The notes: generated from the sequence alone by a model not told the origin. Positions 35,126 through 44,610 are shown, counted from the stretch's first letter. The stretch: DNA of 64,000 nucleotides from Flavobacterium psychrotolerans (GCF_003097635.1 NZ_QCZI01000012.1:1-64000); one strand, 5' to 3'. Numbers and translations are program-made.

Positions 35126-35704
35126 ATGAAATTTAAAAATATATTCAAAAATAAAAGCAAGATGACCACTGAAAATACAGAACGAGATCAGGAAATAGAC
35201 GATGCTACATTAGAAGCAAATGCCAATGGAGAACAACTTATCGTTGAAGAGTTGTCTTTGGAAGAGCAATTAGCGCAAGATTTAGTTAAGGAAAAAGATA
35301 AGTTTTTAAGACTTTTTGCCGAATTCGAAAATTATAAAAGACGAACTGCCAAAGAGCGTTTGGATTTATTTAAAACTGCCAATCAGGAAGTTTTACAAGC
35401 TATGTTGCCCGTAATGGATGATTTTGACAGGGCATTGACTGAAATAAAGAAGTCGGACGATGATCTTTTGTTGAAAGGAGTGGAACTCATTCACGAGAAA
35501 TTAAAAAACACTTTAATTTCGAAAGGTTTAGAAGAGGTTGAAATAAAAGTGGGTGATATTTTTAATGCCGATTTTGCTGAAGCAATTACTCAAATTCCAG
35601 CCCCATCGCCTAATTTTAAGGGAAAAATTGTTGATGTTTTAGAAAAAGGGTACAAACTGGGCGATAAAATCATCCGTTTCCCAAAGGTAGTTATAGGTAA
35701 CTAA
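35126..35704 (+). CDS. grpE: Nucleotide exchange factor GrpE
   Basis: About 192 residues. An acidic, helical N-terminus is followed by the GrpE core with FAEFENYKRRTAKERLDLFK and the LPVMDDFDRAL motif, and a beta-wing ending GYKLGDKIIRFPKVVIG. It releases ADP from DnaK. I choose the ATG at 35126 (MKFKNIFKNKSKM), which fits the usual flavobacterial N-terminus; an ATG at 35096 adds ten hydrophobic residues unlike the family. It leads the grpE-dnaJ unit. Confidence 0.94.
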   Translation: MKFKNIFKNKSKMTTENTERDQEIDDATLEANANGEQLIVEELSLEEQLAQDLVKEKDKFLRLFAEFENYKRRTAKERLDLFKTANQEVLQAMLPVMDDFDRALTEIKKSDDDLLLKGVELIHEKLKNTLISKGLEEVEIKVGDIFNADFAEAITQIPAPSPNFKGKIVDVLEKGYKLGDKIIRFPKVVIGN

Positions 35705-35804
35705 ATACCATTTTCTACAAACTGGAACTAATTTTTATATTGAATAAGAAATTTAGAAAGTGGGACAAAATCCTAAATTTAAATTCTTTAATCCCGATCG
35801 AATT

Positions 35805-36923
35805 ATGAAAAAAGATTTTTACGAAATATTAGGCATTACCAAAAATGCTAATGAAGCTGAAATTAAAAAGGCTTACAGGAAAAAAGCAATAGAATTTCAT
35901 CCTGACAAAAATCCCGGAGATCCTGTTGCAGAGGAAAACTTCAAGAAAGCTGCCGAAGCGTATGAAATTTTGAGTGATCCTAACAAAAAAGCGAAGTATG
36001 ACCAATACGGTCATCAGGCTTTTGATGGCAACGGCGGCGGTGGTTATGGCGGTCATGGCGGGATGAATATGGATGACATTTTTAGTCAGTTTGGAGATAT
36101 TTTCGGAAGCGCATTTGGCGGCGGTGGCGGTTTCGGTGGCGGTGGCGGTCAGCGTCGAATGAAGGGGAGCAATCTTCGTATCAAAGTAAAATTGACATTG
36201 GAAGAAATTGCCAATGGCGTGGAGAAAAAAGTAAAGGTAAAACGTAAAGTTCAGGCGCAAGGGGTTTCTTATAAAACGTGTTCTACTTGTAATGGTCAAG
36301 GTCAGGTGATGCGCGTGACTAATACCATTTTAGGCAGAATGCAATCGGCTTCCACTTGTCCTACTTGTGGTGGATCGGGGCAAATTTTAGATAAAAAACC
36401 AGCAAATGCAGATTCACAAGGAATGATTTTAGAGGACGAAACGGTTTCTATAAAAATCCCGGCTGGAGTTGTTGACGGCATGCAACTTAAAGTGTCCAAT
36501 AAAGGAAATGATGCTCCAGGAAACAGTATTCCAGGAGATTTAATCGTTGCTATTGAAGAATTAGAACATGATTTTTTGAAACGCGAAGGCGAGAATTTAC
36601 ATTACGATTTGTATATTAGTTTTGCAGAAGCCGTTCTCGGGATTTCAAAAGATATTGAGGCTGTAAACGGGAAAGTAAGAATAAAATTGGAAGAAGGAAT
36701 TCAATCCGGAAAAATTCTGCGATTGAAAGGAAAAGGGATTCCTAATATTAATGGTTATGGAAATGGCGATTTATTAGTTCACGTAAATGTTTGGACGCCT
36801 AAAACATTAAATAAGGAACAAAAACAATTTTTCGAGAATAATCTGTCCGATGAAAATTTCATTCCTAATCCTGAAAAGAGTGACAAATCGTTTTTTGAGA
36901 AAGTCAAAGACATGTTCTCCTAA
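35805..36923 (+). CDS. dnaJ: Chaperone DnaJ with half-size zinc finger
   Basis: 372 residues: J domain with YRKKAIEFHPDKNPGD (HPD intact), Gly/Phe-rich linker, zinc-finger region, and two C-terminal substrate-binding domains. Only two CxxCxGxG units remain (CSTCNGQG and CPTCGGSG) instead of four, enough for one zinc ion. That shortening is usual in Bacteroidetes. The start at 35805 (MKKDFYEILG) is the family start; the GTG at 35760 is not. It is 100 nt downstream of grpE, with a terminator at 36993. Confidence 0.95.
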   Translation: MKKDFYEILGITKNANEAEIKKAYRKKAIEFHPDKNPGDPVAEENFKKAAEAYEILSDPNKKAKYDQYGHQAFDGNGGGGYGGHGGMNMDDIFSQFGDIFGSAFGGGGGFGGGGGQRRMKGSNLRIKVKLTLEEIANGVEKKVKVKRKVQAQGVSYKTCSTCNGQGQVMRVTNTILGRMQSASTCPTCGGSGQILDKKPANADSQGMILEDETVSIKIPAGVVDGMQLKVSNKGNDAPGNSIPGDLIVAIEELEHDFLKREGENLHYDLYISFAEAVLGISKDIEAVNGKVRIKLEEGIQSGKILRLKGKGIPNINGYGNGDLLVHVNVWTPKTLNKEQKQFFENNLSDENFIPNPEKSDKSFFEKVKDMFS

Positions 36924-36992
36924 ATTGGAAGCAGTATATTACATTTGAGTTTTTTCCGGAAACGGGTAATTCGTCTTTATGTAATTTTTTTT

Positions 36993-37022
36993 CCATCCTT
37001 ACGCAAACAAGGGTGGTTTTTT
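36993..37022 (+). terminator. Terminator of grpE-dnaJ
   Basis: CCATCCTT (36993-37000) pairs with AAGGGTGG (37009-37016) with one G-T pair, followed by TTTTTTG. Confidence 0.8.
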
Positions 37023-37132
37023 GTTAATGAACGATTCAGAAGTAACCTAAATTTTAAAAATTTCATATACAAAAATATCAGGCCAATTCGTATTTTTGAA
37101 ACACAGTTACCGCACTTTAATTTTAATCTTGC

Positions 37133-37891
37133 ATGAAAATAGTTATTTCTCCAGCCAAATCTTTAGATTTTGAAACCCAATTGCCCATGCCAGAATTTTC
37201 TGAATCGCGCTTTATCAAAGAAAGTAAAATCATTAATAAAGAAATAAAACTAAAATCACCCAAAGAATTGTCAGAATTGATGTCAATTTCAGATAAATTG
37301 GCCGATTTAAATTGGCAACGTAATAAAGACTGGAAAACACCTTTTAATCCTGTAAATGCCCGTCCAGCTGTTTATGCTTTTGCAGGTGATGTATATGTTG
37401 GAATACAGGCGCAGACCATTCCGTTAGAGAAAATACCCATTCTTCAGGATCACTTGCGAATTTTATCGGGTTTGTATGGTTTGTTGAGGCCTTTGGATTT
37501 AATACAACCGTATAGACTGGAAATGGGTACTAAAATCGCTATTGGGAATTATAAAAATCTGTATGAGTTTTGGGGAAAAAAAATAACGGATTCTTTAAAC
37601 AAGGAACTTAAAAAGGAGGAACTATTTATCAATTTGGCAAGCAACGAATATTTTTCGGCAATTGATGCTAAAAATTTGAAAGTTCCTGTAATCACTCCTA
37701 ATTTTATGGACTATAAAGATGGTAAATTAAAAATAATAAGCTTTTATGCCAAGAAGGCCAGAGGGTTGATGGTGCGTTATATTATTGATACTAATGCAGA
37801 AACTCTAGATGATTTAAAAGGGTTTAATTATGAAGGTTATCAGTTTGACTCCAATTTATCAAGTGGGAATAAATTAGTTTTTACACGTTAA
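37133..37891 (+). CDS. yaaA: Peroxide stress protein YaaA
   Basis: A 252-residue DUF328/YaaA-family protein, matching the family length. Landmarks are MKIVISPAKSLDFE at the start, RPAVYAFAGDVYVG in the middle and the C-terminal SFYAKKARGLMVRYII with its helix-hairpin-helix-like basic patch. In E. coli YaaA lowers free iron during peroxide stress and is OxyR-controlled. Confidence 0.94.
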   Translation: MKIVISPAKSLDFETQLPMPEFSESRFIKESKIINKEIKLKSPKELSELMSISDKLADLNWQRNKDWKTPFNPVNARPAVYAFAGDVYVGIQAQTIPLEKIPILQDHLRILSGLYGLLRPLDLIQPYRLEMGTKIAIGNYKNLYEFWGKKITDSLNKELKKEELFINLASNEYFSAIDAKNLKVPVITPNFMDYKDGKLKIISFYAKKARGLMVRYIIDTNAETLDDLKGFNYEGYQFDSNLSSGNKLVFTR

Positions 37892-38264
37892 TAGCAGATT
37901 GGTAATTTTTTTAACAGATTTTGAAAGTTTTGGGATTGTTTTAGAGCAACGTTTAAAGGGATGAATTGGTTGTAATTCTCAGCAATAATAAATTTTGTTG
38001 ATGAATATTTCAACGGGACTTTCATTTGTTAGAGTAAAGACTATTATTCTTAACGCGATTTTTCTTTGTTAATAGTCGTGAAAAACACTTTTTATCCTCC
38101 TTTTATATTTTTTTGGAATTATATCATTTATTTTTGTTCCAATGAATTCATGAATTTTATTCAATAAATGTTTAATTAAGTCTTCTTTTTTGCGGTCACG
38201 TCTTCAGATAAGTTTTAAATTCACATATTCATACCAAATAAATTCAGTTAATTTTTGTCCCAAC
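37892..38264. other. Non-coding stretch between yaaA and moeA
   Basis: A 373-bp AT-rich region without a convincing gene on either strand. It has a weak GACTATT/AATAGTC inverted pair near 38040-38090 and a 10-bp palindrome ATGAATTCAT near 38150. The moeA control elements begin directly after it. Confidence 0.4.
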
Positions 38265-38305
38265 TAAATATAATTACTTATATTTGCAATAAGTATTTTT
38301 ACTTA
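38265..38305 (+). promoter_or_regulatory. Promoter and two nitrate-regulon palindromes upstream of moeA
   Basis: TAAGTATTTTTACTTA at 38290-38305 is a perfect copy of the palindrome TA(A/C)GTA-N4-TAC(T/G)TA. A second copy with one mismatch, TAAATATAATTACTTA, sits at 38265-38280. An exact -7 element TATATTTG (38279-38286) begins where the upstream copy ends. The arrangement suggests activation from the upstream box and repression or fine control from the downstream one, 15 nt before the start codon. Confidence 0.65.
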
Positions 38306-38320
38306 GTTTTTGAAATATAT

Positions 38321-39493
38321 ATGATACAAGTCGACCAAGCCTTATCGATTATTGCAGAGAATTGTTGCAAGATGCCTATCAGAAAAATTAAGGTAGCCAA
38401 ATCACTTGGTTTTATTTTGGCGGAAACTATATTTTCTCCAATGGATATGCCACCTTTTCGACAGTCATCAATGGATGGATACGCATTTTTGCATAGTGAA
38501 TTGCAACAGTTTGATGTGGTAAATACTTTACAAGCTGGTGGTTTTTTGAATAAGGAAATAAAGAAAAATCAGGCTGTCAGAATATTTACAGGAGCATTTG
38601 TTCCAGATCATCTGGATACAGTTGTTATGCAGGAACATACTACCGTTGAAAATAAAACGGTTGAAATTACCAAAATGCCATCCCGTTTTGCAAATGTGAG
38701 AAATAAAGGGGAGCAAATAAAAGAAAACGAACTGGTATTCGAAAAAAACACCTTGATAACTCCTGCGGCTATAGGTTTTTTAGCTTGTTTAGGAATTACG
38801 GAAATTAGGGTTTATGCCAAGCCAAAAGTGGCGATTGTAGTTACAGGTAACGAATTGGTAAAAGCTGGAAAAAAATTGCCTAGAGGGAAAATTTTCGAAA
38901 GTAATTCCATTATGCTTAATTCTTGTTTGCAGGGAGTGGGAATTAAGAAAATAGAAGCATTCCGAGTAAAAGATAATTTGAAAGCGACGGAAAAAATTTT
39001 GAAACACTGTCTCTCTGCTTTTGATGTTGTACTTGTTTCCGGCGGAATTTCGGTTGGGGATTATGATTTTGTTAAGGAAGCGCTTTTATCTAATGGCGTG
39101 GAAGAGTTGTTTTATAAAATCAATCAGAAACCCGGAAAGCCTTTGTTTTTTGGGAAAAAAGATAAAACCATAGTTTTTGCCTTGCCTGGAAATCCGGCTT
39201 CAACATTGACTAGTTTTTACATTTATGTTCATCCCGCACTAAAAATAAATATGGGATTTGAAGCGATTCATTTGCCGAAAATTAAACGTAAAATAAGTTC
39301 TGCAATAGAAAATACATCAGGGAAAACGTTATTTTTGAAAGGGTTTTACGATGACGAAAAAGTTTCGGTTTTAGAGAGCCAAAGTTCAGCCATGTTAAAC
39401 ACTTTTGCGGTTGCAAATGCCTTAATCTATTTGCCATATGATGTGGCAAATATTGAAAAAGACCTGGAAGTAATGGTTATACCACTTAATTAG
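38321..39493 (+). CDS. moeA: Molybdopterin molybdotransferase MoeA
   Basis: 390 residues. MoeA inserts molybdate into adenylylated molybdopterin. Family landmarks: PPFRQSSMDGYAF, IFTGAFVPDHLDTV, VVTGNELVKAGKKLPRGKI, GGISVGDYDFVKE and the FALPGNPAST loop. I start it at 38321 (MIQVDQALSII); the longer TTG frame from 38255 would run through the promoter. It opens a plus-strand Moco operon reaching 45604, and its stop abuts the tauE-like ATG. Confidence 0.95.
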   Translation: MIQVDQALSIIAENCCKMPIRKIKVAKSLGFILAETIFSPMDMPPFRQSSMDGYAFLHSELQQFDVVNTLQAGGFLNKEIKKNQAVRIFTGAFVPDHLDTVVMQEHTTVENKTVEITKMPSRFANVRNKGEQIKENELVFEKNTLITPAAIGFLACLGITEIRVYAKPKVAIVVTGNELVKAGKKLPRGKIFESNSIMLNSCLQGVGIKKIEAFRVKDNLKATEKILKHCLSAFDVVLVSGGISVGDYDFVKEALLSNGVEELFYKINQKPGKPLFFGKKDKTIVFALPGNPASTLTSFYIYVHPALKINMGFEAIHLPKIKRKISSAIENTSGKTLFLKGFYDDEKVSVLESQSSAMLNTFAVANALIYLPYDVANIEKDLEVMVIPLN

Positions 39494-40240
39494 ATGCAGA
39501 TGTCAATAATAAATACAGATTTTTTAATTTTATTTGGCGTATTATTAGCGGTAGTTGCGTTTTTGTACTCCAGCGTAGGACATGGGGGTGCTTCGGGTTA
39601 TTTAGCGTTGATGGCGCTTTTTGCATTCCCTATTTCGGTGATGAAGCCTTCGGCCTTATTATTGAATTTATTTGTTTCGGCAATTTCTTTTTTCTTTTAT
39701 TTTAAAAAAGATTTTTTCAAGCCCAGACTGTTTTATCCTTTTGCAATTACTTCGGTTCCAGGTGCTTTTATTGGAGGAATGATTCCTAATAATAGCTTTT
39801 ACAAGATATTATTGGGAATGGTGTTGATTCTGGCGGCACTACGATTGTTCGGATTTTTTAATTCTAAAGAAAGAGAAACCACTAAAATAAATATTCCATT
39901 GGCTATGGGAATAGGTTTTGGAATCGGTTTATTATCCGGAATGCTAGGTATTGGTGGAGGTGTCATCCTGAGTCCGATACTTTTATTATTGGGTTGGGCG
40001 ACGTTAAAAGAAACGGCTGCAATATCAAGTTTGTTTATCTTTGTCAATTCGGTTGCGGGACTTTCGGGTTATTTTATGGGAGACAAAACGTTTCCTACAG
40101 AAAGTTTTTATTTAGTTCCGGTAGCCATTCTTGGAGGGGTATTAGGAGCGTATTATGGTAGTGGCTATTTTTCCAATAAGGTGTTAAAATATGTATTAGC
40201 AACGGTAATTCTTTTGGCAAGTGTGAAGCTTATTGTTTAA
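39494..40240 (+). CDS. TauE/SafE-family membrane transporter in Moco operon
   Basis: A 248-residue TSUP-family permease with about eight helices and the repeated signature GHGGASGYLALMALF and GMLGIGGGVILSPILLLLG. The family moves sulfite, sulfoacetate or other oxyanions and organic anions. It starts directly after the moeA stop codon, so it is translationally coupled to Moco synthesis. Possible cargoes include sulfite, nitrite or molybdate; the sequence does not say which. Confidence 0.9.
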   Translation: MQMSIINTDFLILFGVLLAVVAFLYSSVGHGGASGYLALMALFAFPISVMKPSALLLNLFVSAISFFFYFKKDFFKPRLFYPFAITSVPGAFIGGMIPNNSFYKILLGMVLILAALRLFGFFNSKERETTKINIPLAMGIGFGIGLLSGMLGIGGGVILSPILLLLGWATLKETAAISSLFIFVNSVAGLSGYFMGDKTFPTESFYLVPVAILGGVLGAYYGSGYFSNKVLKYVLATVILLASVKLIV

Positions 40241-40330
40241 TTTTTTTAAAATAATAAAGCTATGATTGAAGTAGATGTTTCTAAATATAAGTATTTATGA
40301 ATTAAATTTGAAATAATTAAATTATTTTTT

Positions 40331-40903
40331 ATGCAAGTGTCAATTCTTTGTGGAGGAAAAAGCAGTCGAATGCAATCGGAAAAAGGTTTGGTATTGTATC
40401 AAAATAAACCCTTTATCGAGCATATTATTGAAGCGGTTTTGCCAATTTCGAGCAACATACAATTGGTTACCAACACGAATGATTATGACTATTTAGCTTA
40501 CAAAAAAATAAAAGATATAGTGTTTGATAAAGGACCTTTGGGTGGTTTGTATTCGGCGCTGGTACATTCGACAACTAACATGAATTTGATATTGAGTTGT
40601 GATATTCCATTAATTTCAACCGAAATACTATTGGAATTAGTTGAAAAACACAATTCAAATTTTGATGTTTCCGTTTTTGAAGATTCGGAACGAATTCATC
40701 CTTTGGTAGGGATTTATTCAAAAGAAATATTGCCAATTTTGAAAAAGGCAATTGATTCAAGTGATTTAAAAATGATGCGTTTCATTTTAAAAGTAACCCA
40801 TCAACTGATACCGATTGCAGGTAAAAAAAGAGAACTGTTTAAAAATATAAATTCTGTTACAGAGTTAAACGAATTGAATGCCAATTTATTCCAGTTAAAA
40901 TGA
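40331..40903 (+). CDS. mobA: Molybdenum cofactor guanylyltransferase MobA
   Basis: A 190-residue nucleotidyltransferase with the GTP-binding LCGGKSSRMQSEKGLV loop, then FDKGPLGGLYSAL and LILSCDIPLIS. It adds GMP to Moco to make the MGD form that nitrate reductase of the NasC type needs. It overlaps cobA by 4 nt, showing tight coupling. Confidence 0.93.
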   Translation: MQVSILCGGKSSRMQSEKGLVLYQNKPFIEHIIEAVLPISSNIQLVTNTNDYDYLAYKKIKDIVFDKGPLGGLYSALVHSTTNMNLILSCDIPLISTEILLELVEKHNSNFDVSVFEDSERIHPLVGIYSKEILPILKKAIDSSDLKMMRFILKVTHQLIPIAGKKRELFKNINSVTELNELNANLFQLK

Positions 40904-41697
40904 AAAATTCAAATACGCCAAAATTGACGATTGTCGGTGCAGGTCCCGGGGATGTAGAGCTGATTACTTTAAAAGCAATTAAAGCATTGGAAAGCGCCGA
41001 TGTTGTTCTATACGACGCACTTGTAAATGAAGAATTGTTGCAATATGCGACCCGTGCGGAAATCATTTTTGTTGGAAAACGTTTTGGGTGCCATTCTTAT
41101 AGTCAAGATCAAATTAATGAATTGATTGTGTCGATGGCAAATCGTTTTGGTCACGTCGTTCGATTGAAAGGCGGAGATCCATTTGTTTTTGGAAGAGGAA
41201 GTGAAGAGATAGAATATGCCGAAACATTTGATTTGGAAACAGCTATTGTGCCTGGGATCTCATCTGCTTTAGGAGTGCCGGCATCTAACGGAATCAGTTT
41301 GACCCAGCGAGGAATTGCTGAGAGTTTTTGGGTAATTACCGGAACCACCTCAGATCATAAATTGTCTAAAGATGTGGCTTTGGCTTCACAATCATCCGCA
41401 ACGGTAGTTATCTTGATGGGAATGAATAAATTGGATGAAATTATTTCTATTTATCAGAGCAACCGAACCGATGATTTGCCTGTTGCTATCATTCAAAATG
41501 GAACAAAAGACACGGAGAAAAAAGTGGAGGGCACGTTAAGTTCTATTAAGAAACTCGTGGAAGAGCAGCAACTCTCCTCTCCGGCAATTATTATAATTGG
41601 GGAAGTTGTCAAACACGCTTCAAAATTGACCAACTATTTTCAAGTGGAATTTTTAGAAGAGGAGTTTATTTTTCAAAACTTAAATTTAACGGCATGA
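40900..41697 (+). CDS. cobA: Uroporphyrinogen-III C-methyltransferase (siroheme step)
   Basis: A 265-residue SUMT. Motifs: TIVGAGPGDVELITLKAIKA, GGDPFVFGRGSEEIEYA and GISSALGVPASNGISLTQR. It makes precorrin-2 from uroporphyrinogen III, the first step to siroheme, the cofactor of assimilatory nitrite and sulfite reductases. Its place inside the Moco operon (4-nt overlaps on both sides) ties siroheme supply to nitrate reduction. No CysG-type dehydrogenase/chelatase is fused or adjacent. Confidence 0.93.
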   Translation: MKNSNTPKLTIVGAGPGDVELITLKAIKALESADVVLYDALVNEELLQYATRAEIIFVGKRFGCHSYSQDQINELIVSMANRFGHVVRLKGGDPFVFGRGSEEIEYAETFDLETAIVPGISSALGVPASNGISLTQRGIAESFWVITGTTSDHKLSKDVALASQSSATVVILMGMNKLDEIISIYQSNRTDDLPVAIIQNGTKDTEKKVEGTLSSIKKLVEEQQLSSPAIIIIGEVVKHASKLTNYFQVEFLEEEFIFQNLNLTA

Positions 41698-41930
41698 TTG
41701 CAGTAAAGTATTTTGGTATGATAGCTGAGAAAACAAAAACTGAAGGAGAGGAATTCTCTTTTTCAGGGATGCAATTAGTTGATTTATTATCGACATTAGA
41801 ACAAAAATATCAATTGGGTCAGTTGTCTTTTAGTGTAGCAATCAATCAGAAAATAGTTCAGGACACAGCAGATTACAAATTGAAAAGTAATGATATTATT
41901 GCATTATTGCCACCGTTTGCCGGAGGATAA
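41694..41930 (+). CDS. moaD: Molybdopterin synthase sulfur-carrier subunit MoaD
   Basis: A 78-residue ubiquitin-fold protein ending in the required double glycine (LLPPFAGG), which is adenylylated and thiocarboxylated by MoeB. It overlaps cobA by 4 nt. Confidence 0.93.
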   Translation: MIAVKYFGMIAEKTKTEGEEFSFSGMQLVDLLSTLEQKYQLGQLSFSVAINQKIVQDTADYKLKSNDIIALLPPFAGG

Positions 41931-42020
41931 GGATTTCTGATTGAAGATTTTTGATTAACGATTTTTGATTTAAAAAAGTTTGGCATTCGGCAACAAAACG
42001 TTTGTTTTAAACATAAATTT

Positions 42021-43115
42021 ATGAATACTACACGATATAACCGACAAATCATACTTCCAGAAGTGGGTGTTATTGGTCAACAAAAATTGCAACGAGCCAA
42101 AGTTTTAATCATTGGTGCAGGTGGATTAGGTGTGGCTGTTTTGCCTTATTTGACTGCGGCCGGTATAGGTGAAATTGGGATTATGGATGATGATAAGATC
42201 GATGTGACCAATTTGCACCGTCAAGTGATTTATAAAAGCAGTTCGGTGGGAAAAAGTAAAGTTCTTGAAGCGACAGCAATGGCTTTGGAACTAAATCCTT
42301 CAATAAAAATCAATGCAATTACCGAAAGGTTAAATCATAAAAATGCGATTTCGTTATTCGAACAGTATGATATTATAGTCGATGCTACCGATAATCTGAA
42401 TACAAAATATTTGATTAATGATGCTTGTTGTGTAACAAACAAGCCTTTTGTTTACGGATCTATTTATAAATTTGAAGGACAGGTTTCCGTTTTTAATTAT
42501 GAGGGTGGACCAACCTATCGTTGTTTATTTCCGGATGAAACGAGTGATTTTAGGGGTTGTAATGAGGCTGGAGTCTTGGGTATTTCAGTAGGAATTATTG
42601 GAATGTTTCAAGCAAATGAAGTTTTAAAAATTATTCTAGGAATAGGAGAGGTAATGTATGGTAAATTATTGGTTTATAATATTTTGAATAACGAACAACA
42701 AAAATTTGAATTTTCAAAATCAACTACCGTTACTATGGATAAGTTGAGTTTTGAAAAGAAATATGTTTTGTCTGAAAATCCTATTTTTGAAATCGCTGCC
42801 ATTGTCGCTTTAAAGCAAATTAATAATCCTAAAGTGGTTTTTTTGGATGTTCGAAATTCCGATGAATATCCAAAAATGGCTATCCATAGCTGTGTCCAAA
42901 TTCCATTAGATGAATTGGAAAAGGAATGGCATCGGTTGGACAGTACAGCAACGCTGTATGTTTTTTGTCAATCCGGAATTAGAAGTAAAAAGGCCGTTGA
43001 AATCCTTATGAAACATAATTTTGAGAATGTTAAGAGTATTGCGGGTGGTGCTAAAAAAATGGATAAAATAGGATATAACAAAACTGCTTCAGTTTCTAAT
43101 AGCATAAATAATTAG
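42021..43115 (+). CDS. moeB: MoeB/ThiF-type adenylyltransferase fused to rhodanese
   Basis: 364 residues. An N-terminal E1-like domain (residues 1 to ~240) with GAGGLGVAVLPYLTAAG and DATDNLNTKYLINDAC activates MoaD. A C-terminal rhodanese domain (~265-350) with VFLDVRNSDEY and active-site FCQSGIRS can supply sulfur. The zinc CxxC pairs of E. coli MoeB are not complete: the first reads PTYRCLFP and no C-terminal pair is seen. It starts 90 nt after moaD and ends 1 nt before moaE. Confidence 0.92.
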   Translation: MNTTRYNRQIILPEVGVIGQQKLQRAKVLIIGAGGLGVAVLPYLTAAGIGEIGIMDDDKIDVTNLHRQVIYKSSSVGKSKVLEATAMALELNPSIKINAITERLNHKNAISLFEQYDIIVDATDNLNTKYLINDACCVTNKPFVYGSIYKFEGQVSVFNYEGGPTYRCLFPDETSDFRGCNEAGVLGISVGIIGMFQANEVLKIILGIGEVMYGKLLVYNILNNEQQKFEFSKSTTVTMDKLSFEKKYVLSENPIFEIAAIVALKQINNPKVVFLDVRNSDEYPKMAIHSCVQIPLDELEKEWHRLDSTATLYVFCQSGIRSKKAVEILMKHNFENVKSIAGGAKKMDKIGYNKTASVSNSINN

Positions 43116-43116
43116 C

Positions 43117-43554
43117 ATGGGTAAGAAAACTGTTTTTATAGAGGGACCAATTCCTTCGGAATTTATAGGGCAGTCGATTGCCAAACACCAATCGAAAATG
43201 ACTATTGGCGCGCACAATATTTTTTTGGGACAAGTCAGAGCCGATGAAATTGATGGCAATACAGTTGTTGCAATTGATTACACGGCTTATGAAGAAATGG
43301 CAAACGAAGCCATGGACGCCATTAGAGAGCGCGCTTTTGCTCAATTCGATTTGATTTGCATGCACATTTATCATAGTTTGGGCGTGGTTAAAGCAGGAGA
43401 GATCTGTTTGTTTGTCTTTGTTTCGGCAACCAGAAGAAAGCAAGTGTATGAAGCAACGGAAACGATTGTGAATTGGATTAAAACAGACGTACCTATTTTT
43501 GGTAAAGAAATATTTGAAAACAGTACTTTTACCTGGAAGAAAAATAGTTTGTAG
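43117..43554 (+). CDS. moaE: Molybdopterin synthase catalytic subunit MoaE
   Basis: A 145-residue MoaE: GAHNIFLGQVRADEIDGN, IYHSLGVVKAGEICLFVFVS and the catalytic lysine region near ATRRKQVYEATE, ending FTWKKNSL. With MoaD it turns cyclic pyranopterin into molybdopterin. It starts 1 nt after moeB. Confidence 0.94.
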   Translation: MGKKTVFIEGPIPSEFIGQSIAKHQSKMTIGAHNIFLGQVRADEIDGNTVVAIDYTAYEEMANEAMDAIRERAFAQFDLICMHIYHSLGVVKAGEICLFVFVSATRRKQVYEATETIVNWIKTDVPIFGKEIFENSTFTWKKNSL

Positions 43555-43695
43555 TCTAAATGTCATAAAGTCGAAGGTTGAAAGTCTTTTTGAATACTAT
43601 AAATAGAATAATCCAAACGAATTAAAAATAACAGTTTTATAGTTTCAAGAGGCTGACCTTGCAACTTTAGGTTTTAAAACTTTAGACACATAAAA

Positions 43696-44610
43696 ATGGT
43701 CGATATCACACATAAAATAAGTACGCTCCGTACTGCAACAGCAAAAGCAACGGTAATTGTGAGTCTTCAAGCCACAATTGATGCCGTTGTAAATAATCTG
43801 GTTCCAAAAGGAAACGTACTTGAAATGGCTAAAACGGCAGGTTTATTTGCGGTGAAAAATACGCATTTATCCATTCCTGATTGCCATCCTATTCCAATTG
43901 AGTTTACATCGGTTGAATATGAAATCAACGAATTAAGTATTGATATTATCTTCAAAGTGAAAACGGTTTACAAAACCGGAGTTGAGGTCGAGGCGATGCA
44001 CGGTGCTTCTATTGTGGCGCTTACGATGTATGATATGCTCAAACCTATTGACAAAAATATAGAGATTTCGACGATTAAATTAATCAGTAAAGAAGGCGGA
44101 AAATCGTCTTTCAAAAATAGATTTCCATCCGCCATTAAAGCGGCGGTTTTCGTTTGTTCCGATTCTATTTTTGCGGGAGATAAAGAAGATCGTTCGGGTA
44201 AAATAATTGTTGAAAAACTGGAAGGTTGCGGAGTCGAAACTACGCATTACGAAATAATTCCGGATGAAATTGATGTAATTCAAGAGCGAACTAAAGCTTT
44301 CGCAAAAGAAAATCAATTGATCATTTTTACCGGAGGAACCGGGCTTTCGCCAAGAGACGTTACACCGCAAGCATTGGAGCCATTATTAGAAACCCGAATT
44401 CTGGGAATTGAAGAAGCCATACGTAGTTATGGGCAACAGCGCATGCCGTATTCCATGCTTTCTAGAACAGTCGCAGGAACTTTAGGAAATTCGTTGGTAT
44501 TGGCTTTGCCGGGTTCGACAAATGGCGCAAAGGAGTCTATGGATGCTGTATTTCCTCACGTGTTACATGTTTTTCATATTTTAAAGGGCAATAACCATGA
44601 TGTCGAATAA
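43696..44610 (+). CDS. moaCB: Bifunctional MoaC-MogA/MoaB fusion
   Basis: 304 residues joining two enzymes. Residues 1 to ~150 are MoaC (cyclic pyranopterin synthase: TATAKATVIV, LSIPDCHPIPIEFTSVEY, EAMHGASIVALTMYDM). Residues ~155-304 are MogA/MoaB (adenylylation of molybdopterin: VFVCSDSIFAGDKEDRSG, IIFTGGTGLSPRDVTPQAL). Such MoaCB fusions are known in several bacteria. It overlaps moaA by 14 nt. Confidence 0.94.
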   Translation: MVDITHKISTLRTATAKATVIVSLQATIDAVVNNLVPKGNVLEMAKTAGLFAVKNTHLSIPDCHPIPIEFTSVEYEINELSIDIIFKVKTVYKTGVEVEAMHGASIVALTMYDMLKPIDKNIEISTIKLISKEGGKSSFKNRFPSAIKAAVFVCSDSIFAGDKEDRSGKIIVEKLEGCGVETTHYEIIPDEIDVIQERTKAFAKENQLIIFTGGTGLSPRDVTPQALEPLLETRILGIEEAIRSYGQQRMPYSMLSRTVAGTLGNSLVLALPGSTNGAKESMDAVFPHVLHVFHILKGNNHDVE

